A program made the position numbers and the translations under genes. Under the pieces are notes generated by a model that saw only the letters and a program-made list of their open reading frames with translations, searched no databases and was not told the DNA's origin. Shown piece after piece: positions 7,027-15,161 of a DNA stretch of 23,304 nt. The first letter of the stretch is position 1; each line of letters begins with the position of its first letter. The DNA is from Deltaproteobacteria bacterium (GTDB taxonomy: Bacteria; Desulfobacterota; Desulfobacteria; Desulfobacterales; SURF-15): NCBI GenBank assembly GCA_024644775.1, contig JAHEHB010000026.1, forward strand, positions 1 to 23,304. The letters are read 5' to 3'.

Positions 7027-8022
7027 TTACGTACCGGTTTTTTTACCACCGAAATACCTCATAAACTGCACTCTTTCATAGGCAGCCGGGTCACTGCTTT
7101 TGGCCTGGCTCATTTTTCCCCTGAAATCGGACAGGCGGTTGAATTTTTTCTTTTCCATCCAATCCACCAAGGTATTGAGCATCTCACCAATAGACCCCTT
7201 GCCGTTTTTATAAAGGGCGGAGACCACCTGAACGGCATTGGCGCCGGCAAGTAACTGTTTTATGAGTGCAACGCCGTCGTGGACACCGGTCGAGGCCGCC
7301 AAATCACATGTTACCCTTTCCGCCATGATGGCAATCCATCGAAGAGAAATCGGGAGATCGGACGGAGCACTGAAAACGTTGGAGGAAACAACTTCCATTT
7401 TTTCGATATCGAAATCCGGACTGTAAAAGCGATTAAAAAGCACCAATCCTGAAATACCGGTATTTGATAATTTCTCGATCATCGGACCCAGATTTGAAAA
7501 ATAATAGCTGATTTTCAATGCGATGGGAATAGTGACTTCCTTTTGAATTTTTTCGATGATTTGAAAATAGGCTTTCTCTTTTTCTTCGCTGGTGCGACCA
7601 AACTCCGAAGGTAGAAAAAACATATTGAGTTCCAACGCATCCGCACCGGCAGTTTGCAGTTGTGTTGCGAATGACGTCCACTCATGCGAGTAGACGCAGT
7701 TTACGCTCGCAATGATCGGGATATCGACACTTCTTTTACTCTCTTCAATGAGGGTAGTAAATTTTTTTATATTATCACTTTTTATCTTGTAATCATAATA
7801 ATCGAACTGCTCGGTGTTTATATCCTCCGCAGAGGCTTCCTTCAAGATCTCTTCGTATTCAAATGCGATTTCTTCTTCGAAAATCGATTTCAACACCACA
7901 GCGGCCGCACCGTTTTCTTCAAATTCTTTGATACCTTTGACGGTTCCGGTCAATCCACAGCTACCCACAATAATCGGGTTCTTTAATGTCATTCCCAGGT
8001 ATTCGGTTGTCAAATCCACCAT
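7027..8022 (-). CDS. dihydroorotate dehydrogenase-like flavoprotein
   Basis: 331 residues, start ATG 8022 with AGAGG 6 nt upstream. A class 1-like DHOD TIM barrel: LGMTLKNPIIVGSCGLTGT at the N-terminus, IIASVNC, ADALELNMFFLPS, IALKISYY (the FMN-contact Lys), GISGLVLFNRFYSP, and near the end LLAGANAVQVVSALYKNG followed by the FRGKMS helix seen in DHODs. The segment that in class 1 enzymes reads ELNxSCPN, carrying the catalytic Cys, here reads ELNMFFLPS, so the catalytic base is absent. Hence a true pyrimidine-synthesis role is doubtful; proteins of this kind are usually annotated only as DHOD-like. It lies 74 bp downstream of the selenocysteine rhodanese on the same strand, so the two may be cotranscribed. 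Confidence 0.88.
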   Translation of the reverse strand: MVDLTTEYLGMTLKNPIIVGSCGLTGTVKGIKEFEENGAAAVVLKSIFEEEIAFEYEEILKEASAEDINTEQFDYYDYKIKSDNIKKFTTLIEESKRSVDIPIIASVNCVYSHEWTSFATQLQTAGADALELNMFFLPSEFGRTSEEKEKAYFQIIEKIQKEVTIPIALKISYYFSNLGPMIEKLSNTGISGLVLFNRFYSPDFDIEKMEVVSSNVFSAPSDLPISLRWIAIMAERVTCDLAASTGVHDGVALIKQLLAGANAVQVVSALYKNGKGSIGEMLNTLVDWMEKKKFNRLSDFRGKMSQAKSSDPAAYERVQFMRYFGGKKTGT

Positions 8023-8096
8023 TTTTTCCTCTCTGTTACAAAACCATCAAAAGGTTTCTACGGTTAATCTGAAATTTCGCAAAACGATCCCAAAAG

Positions 8097-8504
8097 TCAG
8101 CGCATAGGGTATCCGGCCGCTTTCCAGGCGTCAACGCCTCCTTTGAGCGCTTTGACTTTGGTGTAACCTTTTTGGAAGTATTTTACCGCCAGACCGGCGG
8201 ACGTTGCTTCGTTCGTTCACCCGCAATAGAATATGATTTCCTGTTCTTTCGACAATCCGGTCAGCTTCTCCTCAAATTCACCGCGAAAGATGGCACCTTG
8301 CAGCATTTTATTTTTGCAGGATTTATCGTCGTACGAACAGACCAACAGCGCTTCGCCGGCGAGAACCTTTTGGCGGGTCTCCTTGGCACCGATACGGTCA
8401 ATAGATTTATCCTGTTTGGCCTGACCCGCGGTTTCCATCGATGTCACTCCGATTCCGAAAATAAATGCGATAATAAAGAGACTGAAAATACGCTTAGATT
8501 TCAT
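8097..8504 (-). CDS. exported selenocysteine-containing rhodanese (UGA read through as Sec)
   Basis: 135 residues if the TGA at 8217-8219 is read as Sec (residue 96). Start ATG 8504; a TTG lies just before it, and AGGAGAGG lies upstream. An N-terminal signal peptide (basic MKSKR, then hydrophobic FSLFIIAFIFGIGV) points to the periplasm. The single rhodanese domain follows: LLVCSYDD, LQGAIFRGEFE, EIIFYCG-Sec-TNEATSAG, then YFQKGYTKVKALKGGVDAW and AAGYPMR before a TGA stop at 8097. The residues after the internal TGA are exactly the expected second half of the domain, in the same frame. Sec falls where relatives have the second Cys of a CxC active loop. A SECIS-like hairpin follows. Rhodanese-like selenoproteins are known in deltaproteobacteria. 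The likely role is sulfur or selenium transfer or thiol redox chemistry. A decayed gene is the alternative but fits poorly. Confidence 0.9.
8186..8200 (-). promoter_or_regulatory. bacterial SECIS-like hairpin
   Basis: On the mRNA strand, 16 nt after the internal TGA, CCGCC-GGUCU-GGCGG forms a perfect 5-bp GC stem with a 5-nt loop. Bacterial SECIS elements sit within the reading frame just after the UGA, with an apical loop about 16-37 nt downstream and a G among the first loop bases. Here the loop starts 22 nt after the UGA and begins GGU. The E. coli fdhF SECIS also has a GGUCU loop, which SelB recognises. Coding constraint alone would not require this pairing. Confidence 0.85.
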
Positions 8505-8787
8505 CAAAGATCCTCTCCTTTCAGAGCATCACACTCAATTAAGATGAATTCGCAAGAATCCAAATTCATTAAGTTTTTTAGTTTTCATGTTTAATATTTT
8601 GTTTAAAATATGTGGCGTCATATTCGTTTGTTAGCATGCTGAACACCAAAAATAAAACATAAAACACTCTCGTAAAAAATCACTTTTCTGATTTTCACGA
8701 GACTATCATTTATAACATTTATTCAAATTAAACAAACAACAATGTGTTTATATTTTCCAAAACAAACGTCTGACGATTCGAACTTGA
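8505..8787. other. AT-rich intergenic region between the htpX-like gene and the rhodanese
   Basis: 283 bp, very AT-rich, with no credible ORF. It must hold the rhodanese promoter, but no clear box pair stands out. It contains a perfect AT-only inverted repeat at 8594-8611 (ATATTTT, 4-nt loop, AAAATAT) and the hairpin at 8668-8702 listed separately. Confidence 0.5.
8668..8702 (-). terminator. probable intrinsic terminator after the htpX-like gene
   Basis: TCTCGTAAAAAATCA (8668-8682) pairs with TGATTTTCACGAGA (8689-8702) with one bulge and one mismatch around a 6-nt loop. Read on the minus strand it is followed by a T-rich stretch (GTTTTATGTTTTATTTTT). It lies 86 bp past the htpX-like stop codon. 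Confidence 0.5.
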
Positions 8788-9783
8788 TTATCGAACAGCT
8801 ACGAGGAATCGCTGATGATTAATATTGAGTGATTTTTTTATAGGTATCATTGGATACTGTGGAAATATCCATTCTTCAAAAGCGTTTGCCAGGGATGAGT
8901 GCACAGCTTTTGGACGTTTCTTATCGATATGATAGCCGCTCATGTTACGCAGCCGGCGAATCCTCTCGTTTGTTGGTGGATGCGTGCGCAAGAGGGAATT
9001 TTCAGGTGCGGGCATGCGTACAGGCCATAGAACCCGCCGAAAGATACCTCTTTTGTAGCGCTCAATTTTTGACAGCGCCGAAGCCAGAGGTTCCGGATCA
9101 CCCATCAATTCTGCAGCACCCATATCAGCGCGATATTCTCTAGCCCTTGAAAGCGCGAGCTGCAACAATAGGTTTATTGTCGGAGCCAGTATCAGGAGGA
9201 ATATCGCCGTCCAACTAATCGTATGTCCACCAAAAAGGATCATCGGCAGGTTGAATATTAAAAGAAATTGCCCGAAGGTTGAGAGAATGTTTGTCAACCG
9301 ACTGGTCATATGAGCAAATCCCATTATGTGCATATCACCGTATCGAATGTGACTTATTTCATGTGCCATAACAGCAGCTGTCTGCCTCAGGTCCAGATGC
9401 CGGAGCAAACCATCCGAAATCGCAACGACTGCATTATTTTTCGTCCCCGTAGTAAAGGCGCCTATACTTTCACTGGGCAAATACACGAGTGTCGGCAGAT
9501 ACTCGAGACCTGCTCTTTTAGCTAAGGCTTCTAACAGTTCGTATAAGCGGGGGGTTTCATGATATCCCAGTGGTCGCAAACGGCTCATTCCAACAATTAG
9601 ATAGGGTGATATCAGGGGCTGAAACGTATATAACAAACCGGTGAGGCTAACTGTCGCTATCGCTAAAAAAAGACCTCCCAACAGCCATCCAGTGAGCGCT
9701 AGTAACGATATCATCGACAGAACCAACACTGTTGATTGTAAAGAGTTGATCCAATTCCATTTTTTCCACGGCATTTTATTCAT
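8788..9783 (-). CDS. htpX: HtpX-like M48 family membrane zinc metalloprotease
   Basis: 331 residues from ATG 9783, which has AGGGG about 6 nt upstream; the frame extends 9 codons further but with poor start context. Two N-terminal membrane segments (about 15-60) precede the catalytic domain. Zinc motif HEISH (His141, Glu142, His145) lies in AAVMAHEISHIRYGD; the third ligand is Glu216 in SRAREYRAD. THPPTNERIRRL near the C-terminus is a standard HtpX element. Two further hydrophobic stretches lie between the zinc ligands, so the active site should face the cytoplasm at the inner membrane. HtpX-type proteases take part in membrane-protein quality control. It is longer at the C-terminus than E. 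coli HtpX. A possible sigma70-like promoter is at 9860-9887. Confidence 0.88.
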   Translation of the reverse strand: MNKMPWKKWNWINSLQSTVLVLSMISLLALTGWLLGGLFLAIATVSLTGLLYTFQPLISPYLIVGMSRLRPLGYHETPRLYELLEALAKRAGLEYLPTLVYLPSESIGAFTTGTKNNAVVAISDGLLRHLDLRQTAAVMAHEISHIRYGDMHIMGFAHMTSRLTNILSTFGQFLLIFNLPMILFGGHTISWTAIFLLILAPTINLLLQLALSRAREYRADMGAAELMGDPEPLASALSKIERYKRGIFRRVLWPVRMPAPENSLLRTHPPTNERIRRLRNMSGYHIDKKRPKAVHSSLANAFEEWIFPQYPMIPIKKSLNINHQRFLVAVR

Positions 9784-10121
9784 CCTCACCCCTTTCATTG
9801 TTTTAAACATTACCTTTTTGTCATTTTCGCGACTTGTTTTTGTTTATTTCCACAATCACAAAATATTCAATCAATTCGAAATGTCAATATTGATCACATT
9901 ACTTTTTATGAAATATTCAATAGATAATGTTGCTAAGGTTTTGAGAAAAACAATTTTTGGAAAGGGCAAACGGAAAAAGCAGATTAAACCCACCTTAGAA
10001 ACGAAAATGGGATGATGAGACAAACAATTACTACAATGATCTGTTGTATCGGCATATTTCATCCTAAAAAAAATTTCTGAATCAATTTCCAGCATTTTTA
10101 TTGAGTTTAACGGCGTGCTTC
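9784..10121. other. intergenic region upstream of the htpX-like gene
   Basis: 338 bp, AT-rich, between the YdjM-like gene and the htpX-like gene. It carries the putative htpX-like promoter. A 74-codon frame at 9871-10095 (minus) has no ribosome site and no recognisable domain, so it is not called. No strong hairpin follows the YdjM-like stop; only a weak AAATT/AATTT pair followed by a T-run is seen near 10062-10085. Confidence 0.5.
9860..9887 (-). promoter_or_regulatory. candidate sigma70 promoter for the htpX-like gene
   Basis: Read on the minus strand: TTGACA (9887-9882), a 16-bp spacer, then TATTTT (9865-9860). The -35 box is perfect and the -10 has four of six bases. It lies about 77 bp upstream of the ATG. 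AT-rich surroundings make chance matches likely. Confidence 0.4.
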
Positions 10122-11135
10122 TTAGGCTGGGGGAAATTGGGCCTCAGACGTCCAGATTCTTTGCCACACCCAGCGCAGCTGCTCCCAACGAGGTTCACCA
10201 GCAACCTTTTTACTTTTTGTCGGTTTCGCATGCGGATTTCCTATCTTTCCTACTTTAAAGCGGAACACATAGCTCGGCTCCAATCCCATTCTGAGGTCTG
10301 TGACGATAATATCATCGATCAACCGCCGCACGGAATAGAATCCGTGAGTAAACCATTGCAGCCGTTTGACGGGCCAGTGGTCGCCAATACCCTGAAGCAA
10401 CTGTTTATCGCTAGGGTAATGCACAAACTGTATGTCCCCGGTTTCATCGAATAGTGAATAAAAGCCCTCGAAATACCCATTTTCGTCCATCACCAGTACC
10501 CGCCACAATATCGTGTTAAACGGGGCAGGAACGGTGAGAATTTTGTGATAGCGGATGTTCTGTTGCATCAACGACTCGTGGACGACTTGTCCCACATGCA
10601 ATTTTACGCCTGCACTCCAGATCAAGTAAATTGCGCTCAGTGCCAGACAAACCGCGTTAATCGCATGCCCCCTTGACGTTTTGCGGGACAGTGTGAGCGC
10701 GGCCAGGACGCCGCAGAGTAAGGGCACGGAGTATGCCGGATCAATGATAAATATGGTTGACCACATGACGGGAGGCGTGCTCAGCGGCCAAAAAATTTGT
10801 GTACCGTAAACCGTAAAGCAATCGAGCAGCACATGCGTTGCAAATGCCAGATATACCAGTACAAACCACCTGAATCGATATTCGGAGGTTTGAGGATTCA
10901 ATTTCAAAATCAACCAAACAAATAATGGCGTTAAAGCTGCCAACACAAATAACGAATGGCTGGGACCTCTGTGATAGGTAAACGCCTTCACAGCGTCATC
11001 GAGTGGAACTAAAATATCAAGGTCAGGAAACAGTCCGCACATACCGCCCCACAGCAGGGCGCGTTTCCCAACTTGTCGACCCAATAGGGTCTCACCGACA
11101 GCAGCGCCAAGCGCGATTTGGGTTACTGTATCCAC
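10122..11135 (-). CDS. YdjM-like membrane-bound metal-dependent hydrolase (LexA-regulated family, DUF457)
   Basis: 337 residues. It starts MDTVTQIALGAAVGE, the usual opening of this family, with conserved metal-site-like motifs FPDLD (36-40), HRGPSH (55-60) and HVLLDCFTVYG (101-111). Several hydrophobic segments follow (about 60-80, 88-105, 130-180), so it is an inner-membrane protein with a soluble C-terminal region of about 150 residues (QVVHESL, DENGYFEGFYSLFDETG). E. coli YdjM is SOS-induced, but no LexA box is recognisable in the 154 bp upstream. The substrate of the family is unknown. The family call is strong; the hydrolase function is an annotation inference. Confidence 0.88.
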   Translation of the reverse strand: MDTVTQIALGAAVGETLLGRQVGKRALLWGGMCGLFPDLDILVPLDDAVKAFTYHRGPSHSLFVLAALTPLFVWLILKLNPQTSEYRFRWFVLVYLAFATHVLLDCFTVYGTQIFWPLSTPPVMWSTIFIIDPAYSVPLLCGVLAALTLSRKTSRGHAINAVCLALSAIYLIWSAGVKLHVGQVVHESLMQQNIRYHKILTVPAPFNTILWRVLVMDENGYFEGFYSLFDETGDIQFVHYPSDKQLLQGIGDHWPVKRLQWFTHGFYSVRRLIDDIIVTDLRMGLEPSYVFRFKVGKIGNPHAKPTKSKKVAGEPRWEQLRWVWQRIWTSEAQFPPA

Positions 11136-11289
11136 TTCAAAGCGACCTCATCCCTTATATCATTTTGTATTAACTTGCCAAAATAAGATAAGCGCAAAAC
11201 ATACGTTCCGCAACCAAAGGTGCGCATAACCGAAAATGTTTCTTTTCTTTTTGTTCAACAAGGCCGTCAAACCCGACCGAGCTTAACGA

Positions 11290-13218
11290 TTACAGTGTCC
11301 GGGCAATCTCTTCGGCTTCGCTGATGGCAAACATTAGATGCCGCGGTTGTTTGGCATCTCCGATCATATGTACCTCGATGTCACGACCTTTCATAAGATT
11401 CGCGGCCTCGCGCACCGGGGTCATGATCTCAGCAATCACCACCGTATCGAAATCTTCAAGGATATGGACGCTGTCATTGACACGAAATCGAACGCCCGAT
11501 GGTAAAAAGGTTTCGATTACGACCCCCTTGAAAAGGTTTACGTTGTCTTTTTTCAGCCGCTCCCGAAGGTAATAGCGATCGTTGCTGGACATTTCTTCGG
11601 CAAAATGACGTTTGCGGTGCAAAACAGTAACCGTCTTGCCCTGGTTGGCCAAGGCATCAGCCAGTACCAGTCCGGCCTGGCCACCGCCGAAGACGATAAT
11701 CCTGTCACCGGCAACGGCGTAACCATCAAGCACTTCATGAACGGTGTACAACGCCATGTCGGTATTAAACAGACCCTTGATAATCGGCATATCGGGTAAG
11801 CTGCCGGTAGCAAAGACGACCGTATCAGGATCCAGTTCAGCCAACAATTCGATGCTGAATAAGGTGTTGAGTCGGACCTGAACTTCCAGCCGTTCCAGCT
11901 CCCTGACAAGATAAGTCAGAATATCACCAAGCTCAGCCCGTCCCGGGGGCAATGCTGCCAGCCGAAGTGCGCCACCGATCTGACCCGTTTGCTCGCAAAC
12001 GGTAACATGGTGGCCGAGTTCGGCGGCTTTGCGTGCCGCAGCCAATCCCGCCGGACCGGTCCCTACGATCAATACTTCACGCGGACTCATACTGGGCGAA
12101 TCGTCTTGCAATAAGAATTCGCGCCCCACATCCGGATTCACCACACAGCCACCCGGCTCCAAAGCCAGCACCGCATGGATACAACCCAGGCAGCAACCAA
12201 CACAGGGACAAATGGTGTGACCTTTACTATTTTGTGATTTTGCAGGCCACATAGGATCTGCAATAAGCGCTCTTCCTAAAGCCACAGCATCGGCCTTGTT
12301 TTCTTTGATGACTTGATCGGCCAGGTCCGGCGTTTTAATTCGTCCCACCGCAATAACCGGAATATCAACCTGTGCCTTCACGGCTTCGGCAAGATGGACA
12401 AAACAGCCGTGGGGAACATACATTGATGGAATCGTCAATTGCCTGCTTCCATAAACGCCGGCTGAAACGTGAAGATAATCGGCACCTTGTACTTCAAGAA
12501 CCCCGGCTAGTTTAATTGCCTCTTCAATCGTCCACCCATCAGAGATATAATCTTCACCGTTTATCCGAACCCCCACCGGGAAATCGCTGCCGCATTTGGC
12601 CTCGATATCAGCAAATAGCTCTAATAGAAATCGGACTCGATTCTCGAATGAGCCGCCATAAATGTCCGTACGTTTATTGGAATTCGGCGATAGAAACTGA
12701 TTGATCAGATAGCCATGGGCGCCATGGATTTCTATAAAATCAAAGCCCGCTAGCTTGCACCGCAAAGCGGCATCGCCAAAAGCGGTTATCAGCTCTCCGA
12801 TTTCGTTGACGGTTAATTCTTTGGGCACCCCCTTTACAACGGCGGGTGCGGGAATCGGTGACGGAGCGACTTTTTGATCGTGATAGGACTGACGCCCCCC
12901 ATGCATCAACTGCACCCCGAATCTACAGTCGTACGGACGTACCGCATCCACCATTTTCGACAACGCCGGGATACAGGCATCATTCCACAAAGCTGGCAAT
13001 TGCGGAAGTTCAAGTCCGGTGGGATGAACTGCGCCGCCGCCCACCAGCATCATCCCGACCCCGCCGCGAGCGCGGGCGACAAAATAAGCGGTGAGCTGCT
13101 CGTTAATGTGACCGTGCTCATCCACTCCGAAATTGATACTCATTGCTGACATCAATATGCGGTTTTTAGAAATCATCGAACCGATGCGAATCGGTTGGAA
13201 AAGGTGCGAGTAGGCCAT
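11290..13218 (-). CDS. NADH:flavin oxidoreductase, 2,4-dienoyl-CoA reductase-like (OYE barrel + 4Fe-4S + FAD/NAD domain)
   Basis: 642 residues from ATG 13218 (a GTG lies just before it). The N-terminal Old Yellow Enzyme TIM barrel (about 1-330) binds FMN: HLFQPIRIGSMISKNRILMS, QLMHGGRQSY, EIHGAHGYLINQFLSPNSNK. Then a 4Fe-4S cluster motif CVGCCLGC with a fourth Cys 12 residues on (GGCVVNP), as in dienoyl-CoA reductase. The C-terminal half has two nucleotide motifs, VGTGPAGLAAA (FAD) and VFGGGQAGL (NAD(P)H). The chain NAD(P)H-FAD-FeS-FMN is expected to reduce an activated double bond; enoate reductases, trimethylamine dehydrogenase and dienoyl-CoA reductases share the layout, and the substrate cannot be set from sequence. 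It follows the photolyase gene by 78 bp on the same strand. Confidence 0.93.
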   Translation of the reverse strand: MAYSHLFQPIRIGSMISKNRILMSAMSINFGVDEHGHINEQLTAYFVARARGGVGMMLVGGGAVHPTGLELPQLPALWNDACIPALSKMVDAVRPYDCRFGVQLMHGGRQSYHDQKVAPSPIPAPAVVKGVPKELTVNEIGELITAFGDAALRCKLAGFDFIEIHGAHGYLINQFLSPNSNKRTDIYGGSFENRVRFLLELFADIEAKCGSDFPVGVRINGEDYISDGWTIEEAIKLAGVLEVQGADYLHVSAGVYGSRQLTIPSMYVPHGCFVHLAEAVKAQVDIPVIAVGRIKTPDLADQVIKENKADAVALGRALIADPMWPAKSQNSKGHTICPCVGCCLGCIHAVLALEPGGCVVNPDVGREFLLQDDSPSMSPREVLIVGTGPAGLAAARKAAELGHHVTVCEQTGQIGGALRLAALPPGRAELGDILTYLVRELERLEVQVRLNTLFSIELLAELDPDTVVFATGSLPDMPIIKGLFNTDMALYTVHEVLDGYAVAGDRIIVFGGGQAGLVLADALANQGKTVTVLHRKRHFAEEMSSNDRYYLRERLKKDNVNLFKGVVIETFLPSGVRFRVNDSVHILEDFDTVVIAEIMTPVREAANLMKGRDIEVHMIGDAKQPRHLMFAISEAEEIARTL

Positions 13219-13296
13219 CACAAACCAAGTCCCTCTTTAAAGCAAACACTTGAATATCGGTCGTTCGTCATTCTCTCATTTTCTATCAAATCACTT

Positions 13297-14688
13297 TTAA
13301 CGCTTCCTGCTTTTTCTCATGAGGTCCTTGATTTTCTCCACGTATGCCTTTATGTCACATTTTCTTTCCAGACCCGATGCGGCCATATAGCGGATCTTAC
13401 CAAAAATCGGCCGTTCCCCCCATGCCCGATCGTGCACACCATAAATCCAGGCAACCCCGGTGTAAGAGTTCGGATCTCTGCCATCGACAAAATATTTGTT
13501 ATTGATAGCCAGCGTTGTGGCAAATGCTTTTTGAGGAGACGTGGACCATTCTAATATTTTTTTACCCCAATACATACGCATGTAGTTGTGCATGAAACCC
13601 GTATATTTCATCTCATTCATGGCGGCGTTCCAGTATACATCGTGGGTTTCGGCATTTTCTAACTGGTTTCTGTTATACGTACCGTCGCGTTTATCGTGGC
13701 GGTGGTCCCTCAGTGTTCGTTTCGCCCATTCGGGAATGCAATCATAGGAATCATATCGGGGGGTATGAAGCGTAAAATTCATGGCCAGCTCTCTTCGCAC
13801 AATGAGTTCTTCCAAATACCTTTCTTTATTTTCTTTTAGGGAATCGTCTGCCTTTTTAACGGTAAGGGCAATATACACTGGGGATATCTGTCCAAAATGA
13901 AGGTAGGGACTCATGTGGGAAATATCGTTTGTCTGCGGTTGATTGCTGTGTTGATCATACCGCACCAATCTATTTCGGATGAACGTGTTCAAAAGTCTTT
14001 TCGCTTGGGAGGTGCCGCCGGAAAAAAATCGGGAAACCGGGGCGACACGCTTATCGATCCCCATAGAATCTAAAAGCGTCTGCGGTTGGCTGATGTCGAT
14101 TCCTTTCAATTTCAGATTAATAGAGGACCGGTCTGTGACCAAGGAAGGAACATCGATCAAAAAATCATCTAAATGCTTGTGAATTTTCGGACGAACGGTG
14201 CGCGCCGCGTATTCAGCTTTTCCGGATACGACTTCTACCGGCACCACCGCATCGCTTTCCACTTGGACCATCCGGCAGATTGATTCAGCCGCTACCTTTT
14301 TGCGCCAATTTCTTTGATGTCTGAGGTAACCGCGATCACATATAATTGCAGCTGCCTTTTTCCCGGCTTCTAAAGCCGCATCTGCGGGGTGCCCCTTTTG
14401 TACAATCATTTTAATGCCTTGTTTTTTCAGCGTTTCTTGCGTTTCTAAAAGACCTTCTAACATGAAGGTGTAGTGTCTCAGGTTGGCATCCGGATAATCT
14501 GTCATTAATCCGAACACGACCAATATGGGAAGGCGCAAATGGTTGGCCATTTCAATGGCATATTCCAGGGCATGGTTGTATTCTACCCGCTGAGACTGCT
14601 GCATCCAATAGAGGACATATCGGCCCTTTTGAATTTTTCGATCGTTGAGCGGCTGTATCCGTTGTTGCTGGATCGTTTCATTTCCCAT
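13297..14688 (-). CDS. phr: class II deoxyribodipyrimidine (CPD) photolyase
   Basis: 463 residues, the normal class II length. The N-terminal alpha/beta domain opens with GRYVLYWMQQSQRVEYNHAL, the class II signature. The FAD-binding helical domain includes YLHFGQISP, YLEELIVRRELAMNF and the segment ENAETHDVYWNAAMNEM, and the C-terminus has MRMYWGKKILEW, DGRDPNSYTGVAWIYG and DRAWGERPIFGKIRYM. These fit class II rather than the class I (E. coli PhrB) group. The enzyme uses blue/near-UV light to split cyclobutane pyrimidine dimers via reduced FAD. It is notable in a probable anaerobe and suggests exposure to light, e.g. in shallow sediment or a mat. A weak promoter candidate lies at 14724-14752; the flavin reductase gene downstream may be cotranscribed. 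Confidence 0.95.
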   Translation of the reverse strand: MGNETIQQQRIQPLNDRKIQKGRYVLYWMQQSQRVEYNHALEYAIEMANHLRLPILVVFGLMTDYPDANLRHYTFMLEGLLETQETLKKQGIKMIVQKGHPADAALEAGKKAAAIICDRGYLRHQRNWRKKVAAESICRMVQVESDAVVPVEVVSGKAEYAARTVRPKIHKHLDDFLIDVPSLVTDRSSINLKLKGIDISQPQTLLDSMGIDKRVAPVSRFFSGGTSQAKRLLNTFIRNRLVRYDQHSNQPQTNDISHMSPYLHFGQISPVYIALTVKKADDSLKENKERYLEELIVRRELAMNFTLHTPRYDSYDCIPEWAKRTLRDHRHDKRDGTYNRNQLENAETHDVYWNAAMNEMKYTGFMHNYMRMYWGKKILEWSTSPQKAFATTLAINNKYFVDGRDPNSYTGVAWIYGVHDRAWGERPIFGKIRYMAASGLERKCDIKAYVEKIKDLMRKSRKR

Positions 14689-15161
14689 CTATGAATTCCT
14701 TGTCGAGTTTAAGGCTGATACAAAACATATTAAAGTAGCGTTGTTGTGGCAAATACTTTCGGGTAACGGATAGTCCGGATCAGATGCAAGATTCTAATAT
14801 AAACCTCATTTTTCTTTTTTCAACATGCTTATCATGGCAACGTTAAATTTTCTATTGGTTAAAAAGGTAACTCCAGAACTTGATTGGAAGAAATTCATGA
14901 GGTCGTAAAAGCTCAGGTCAATAGCTTGCTATTAGGCGAGAATTAATCACGACAAAAACACGGAATCCTTTACAAACCGGCGGGAAGTCTTACGTTCAAT
15001 CTGGAAAAGATTGATAATAACATTAGCAAAATACAAGCTATAAACAACATCATATGTGATTCCACATTAGCAATAAGGCAAAAGCTTTTCTACTGTTACA
15101 AGGTTAACGAATGTCTAATGACTACTGAACAATGACATTCGCTGAAAGGACGATCGTTATT
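14689..15161. other. divergent intergenic region between photolyase and M50 protease genes
   Basis: 473 bp separating a leftward photolyase gene from a rightward protease gene, so it must hold two outward promoters. A candidate for the photolyase is listed; none is convincing for the protease. The middle (about 14800-15100) is AT-rich with no ORF over 30 codons that looks real. A small inverted repeat AATAGC-TT-GCTATT sits at 14920-14933. No known regulator site is recognised. Confidence 0.5.
14724..14752 (-). promoter_or_regulatory. candidate promoter for the photolyase gene
   Basis: Minus strand: TTGCCA (14752-14747), a 17-bp spacer, TATGTT (14729-14724). Five of six and four of six consensus bases at the right spacing, 36 bp from the ATG. 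Weak evidence on its own. Confidence 0.35.

Noticed and set aside
8097..8219. Rhodanese as a nonsense-mutated pseudogene
   Set aside because: A single TGA lies exactly at the Cys-equivalent site, the rest of the domain is intact in frame, and a SECIS-like hairpin follows at the right distance. A random nonsense mutation would not explain these together.
9871..10095. 74-codon minus-strand frame downstream of the YdjM-like gene
   Set aside because: No ribosome site, no recognisable domain, AT-rich composition, and it contains the putative htpX-like promoter.
14920..14933. AATAGC-TT-GCTATT inverted repeat as an operator or terminator
   Set aside because: Only six pairs with a 2-nt loop, no T-run, and no position relative to a convincing promoter.
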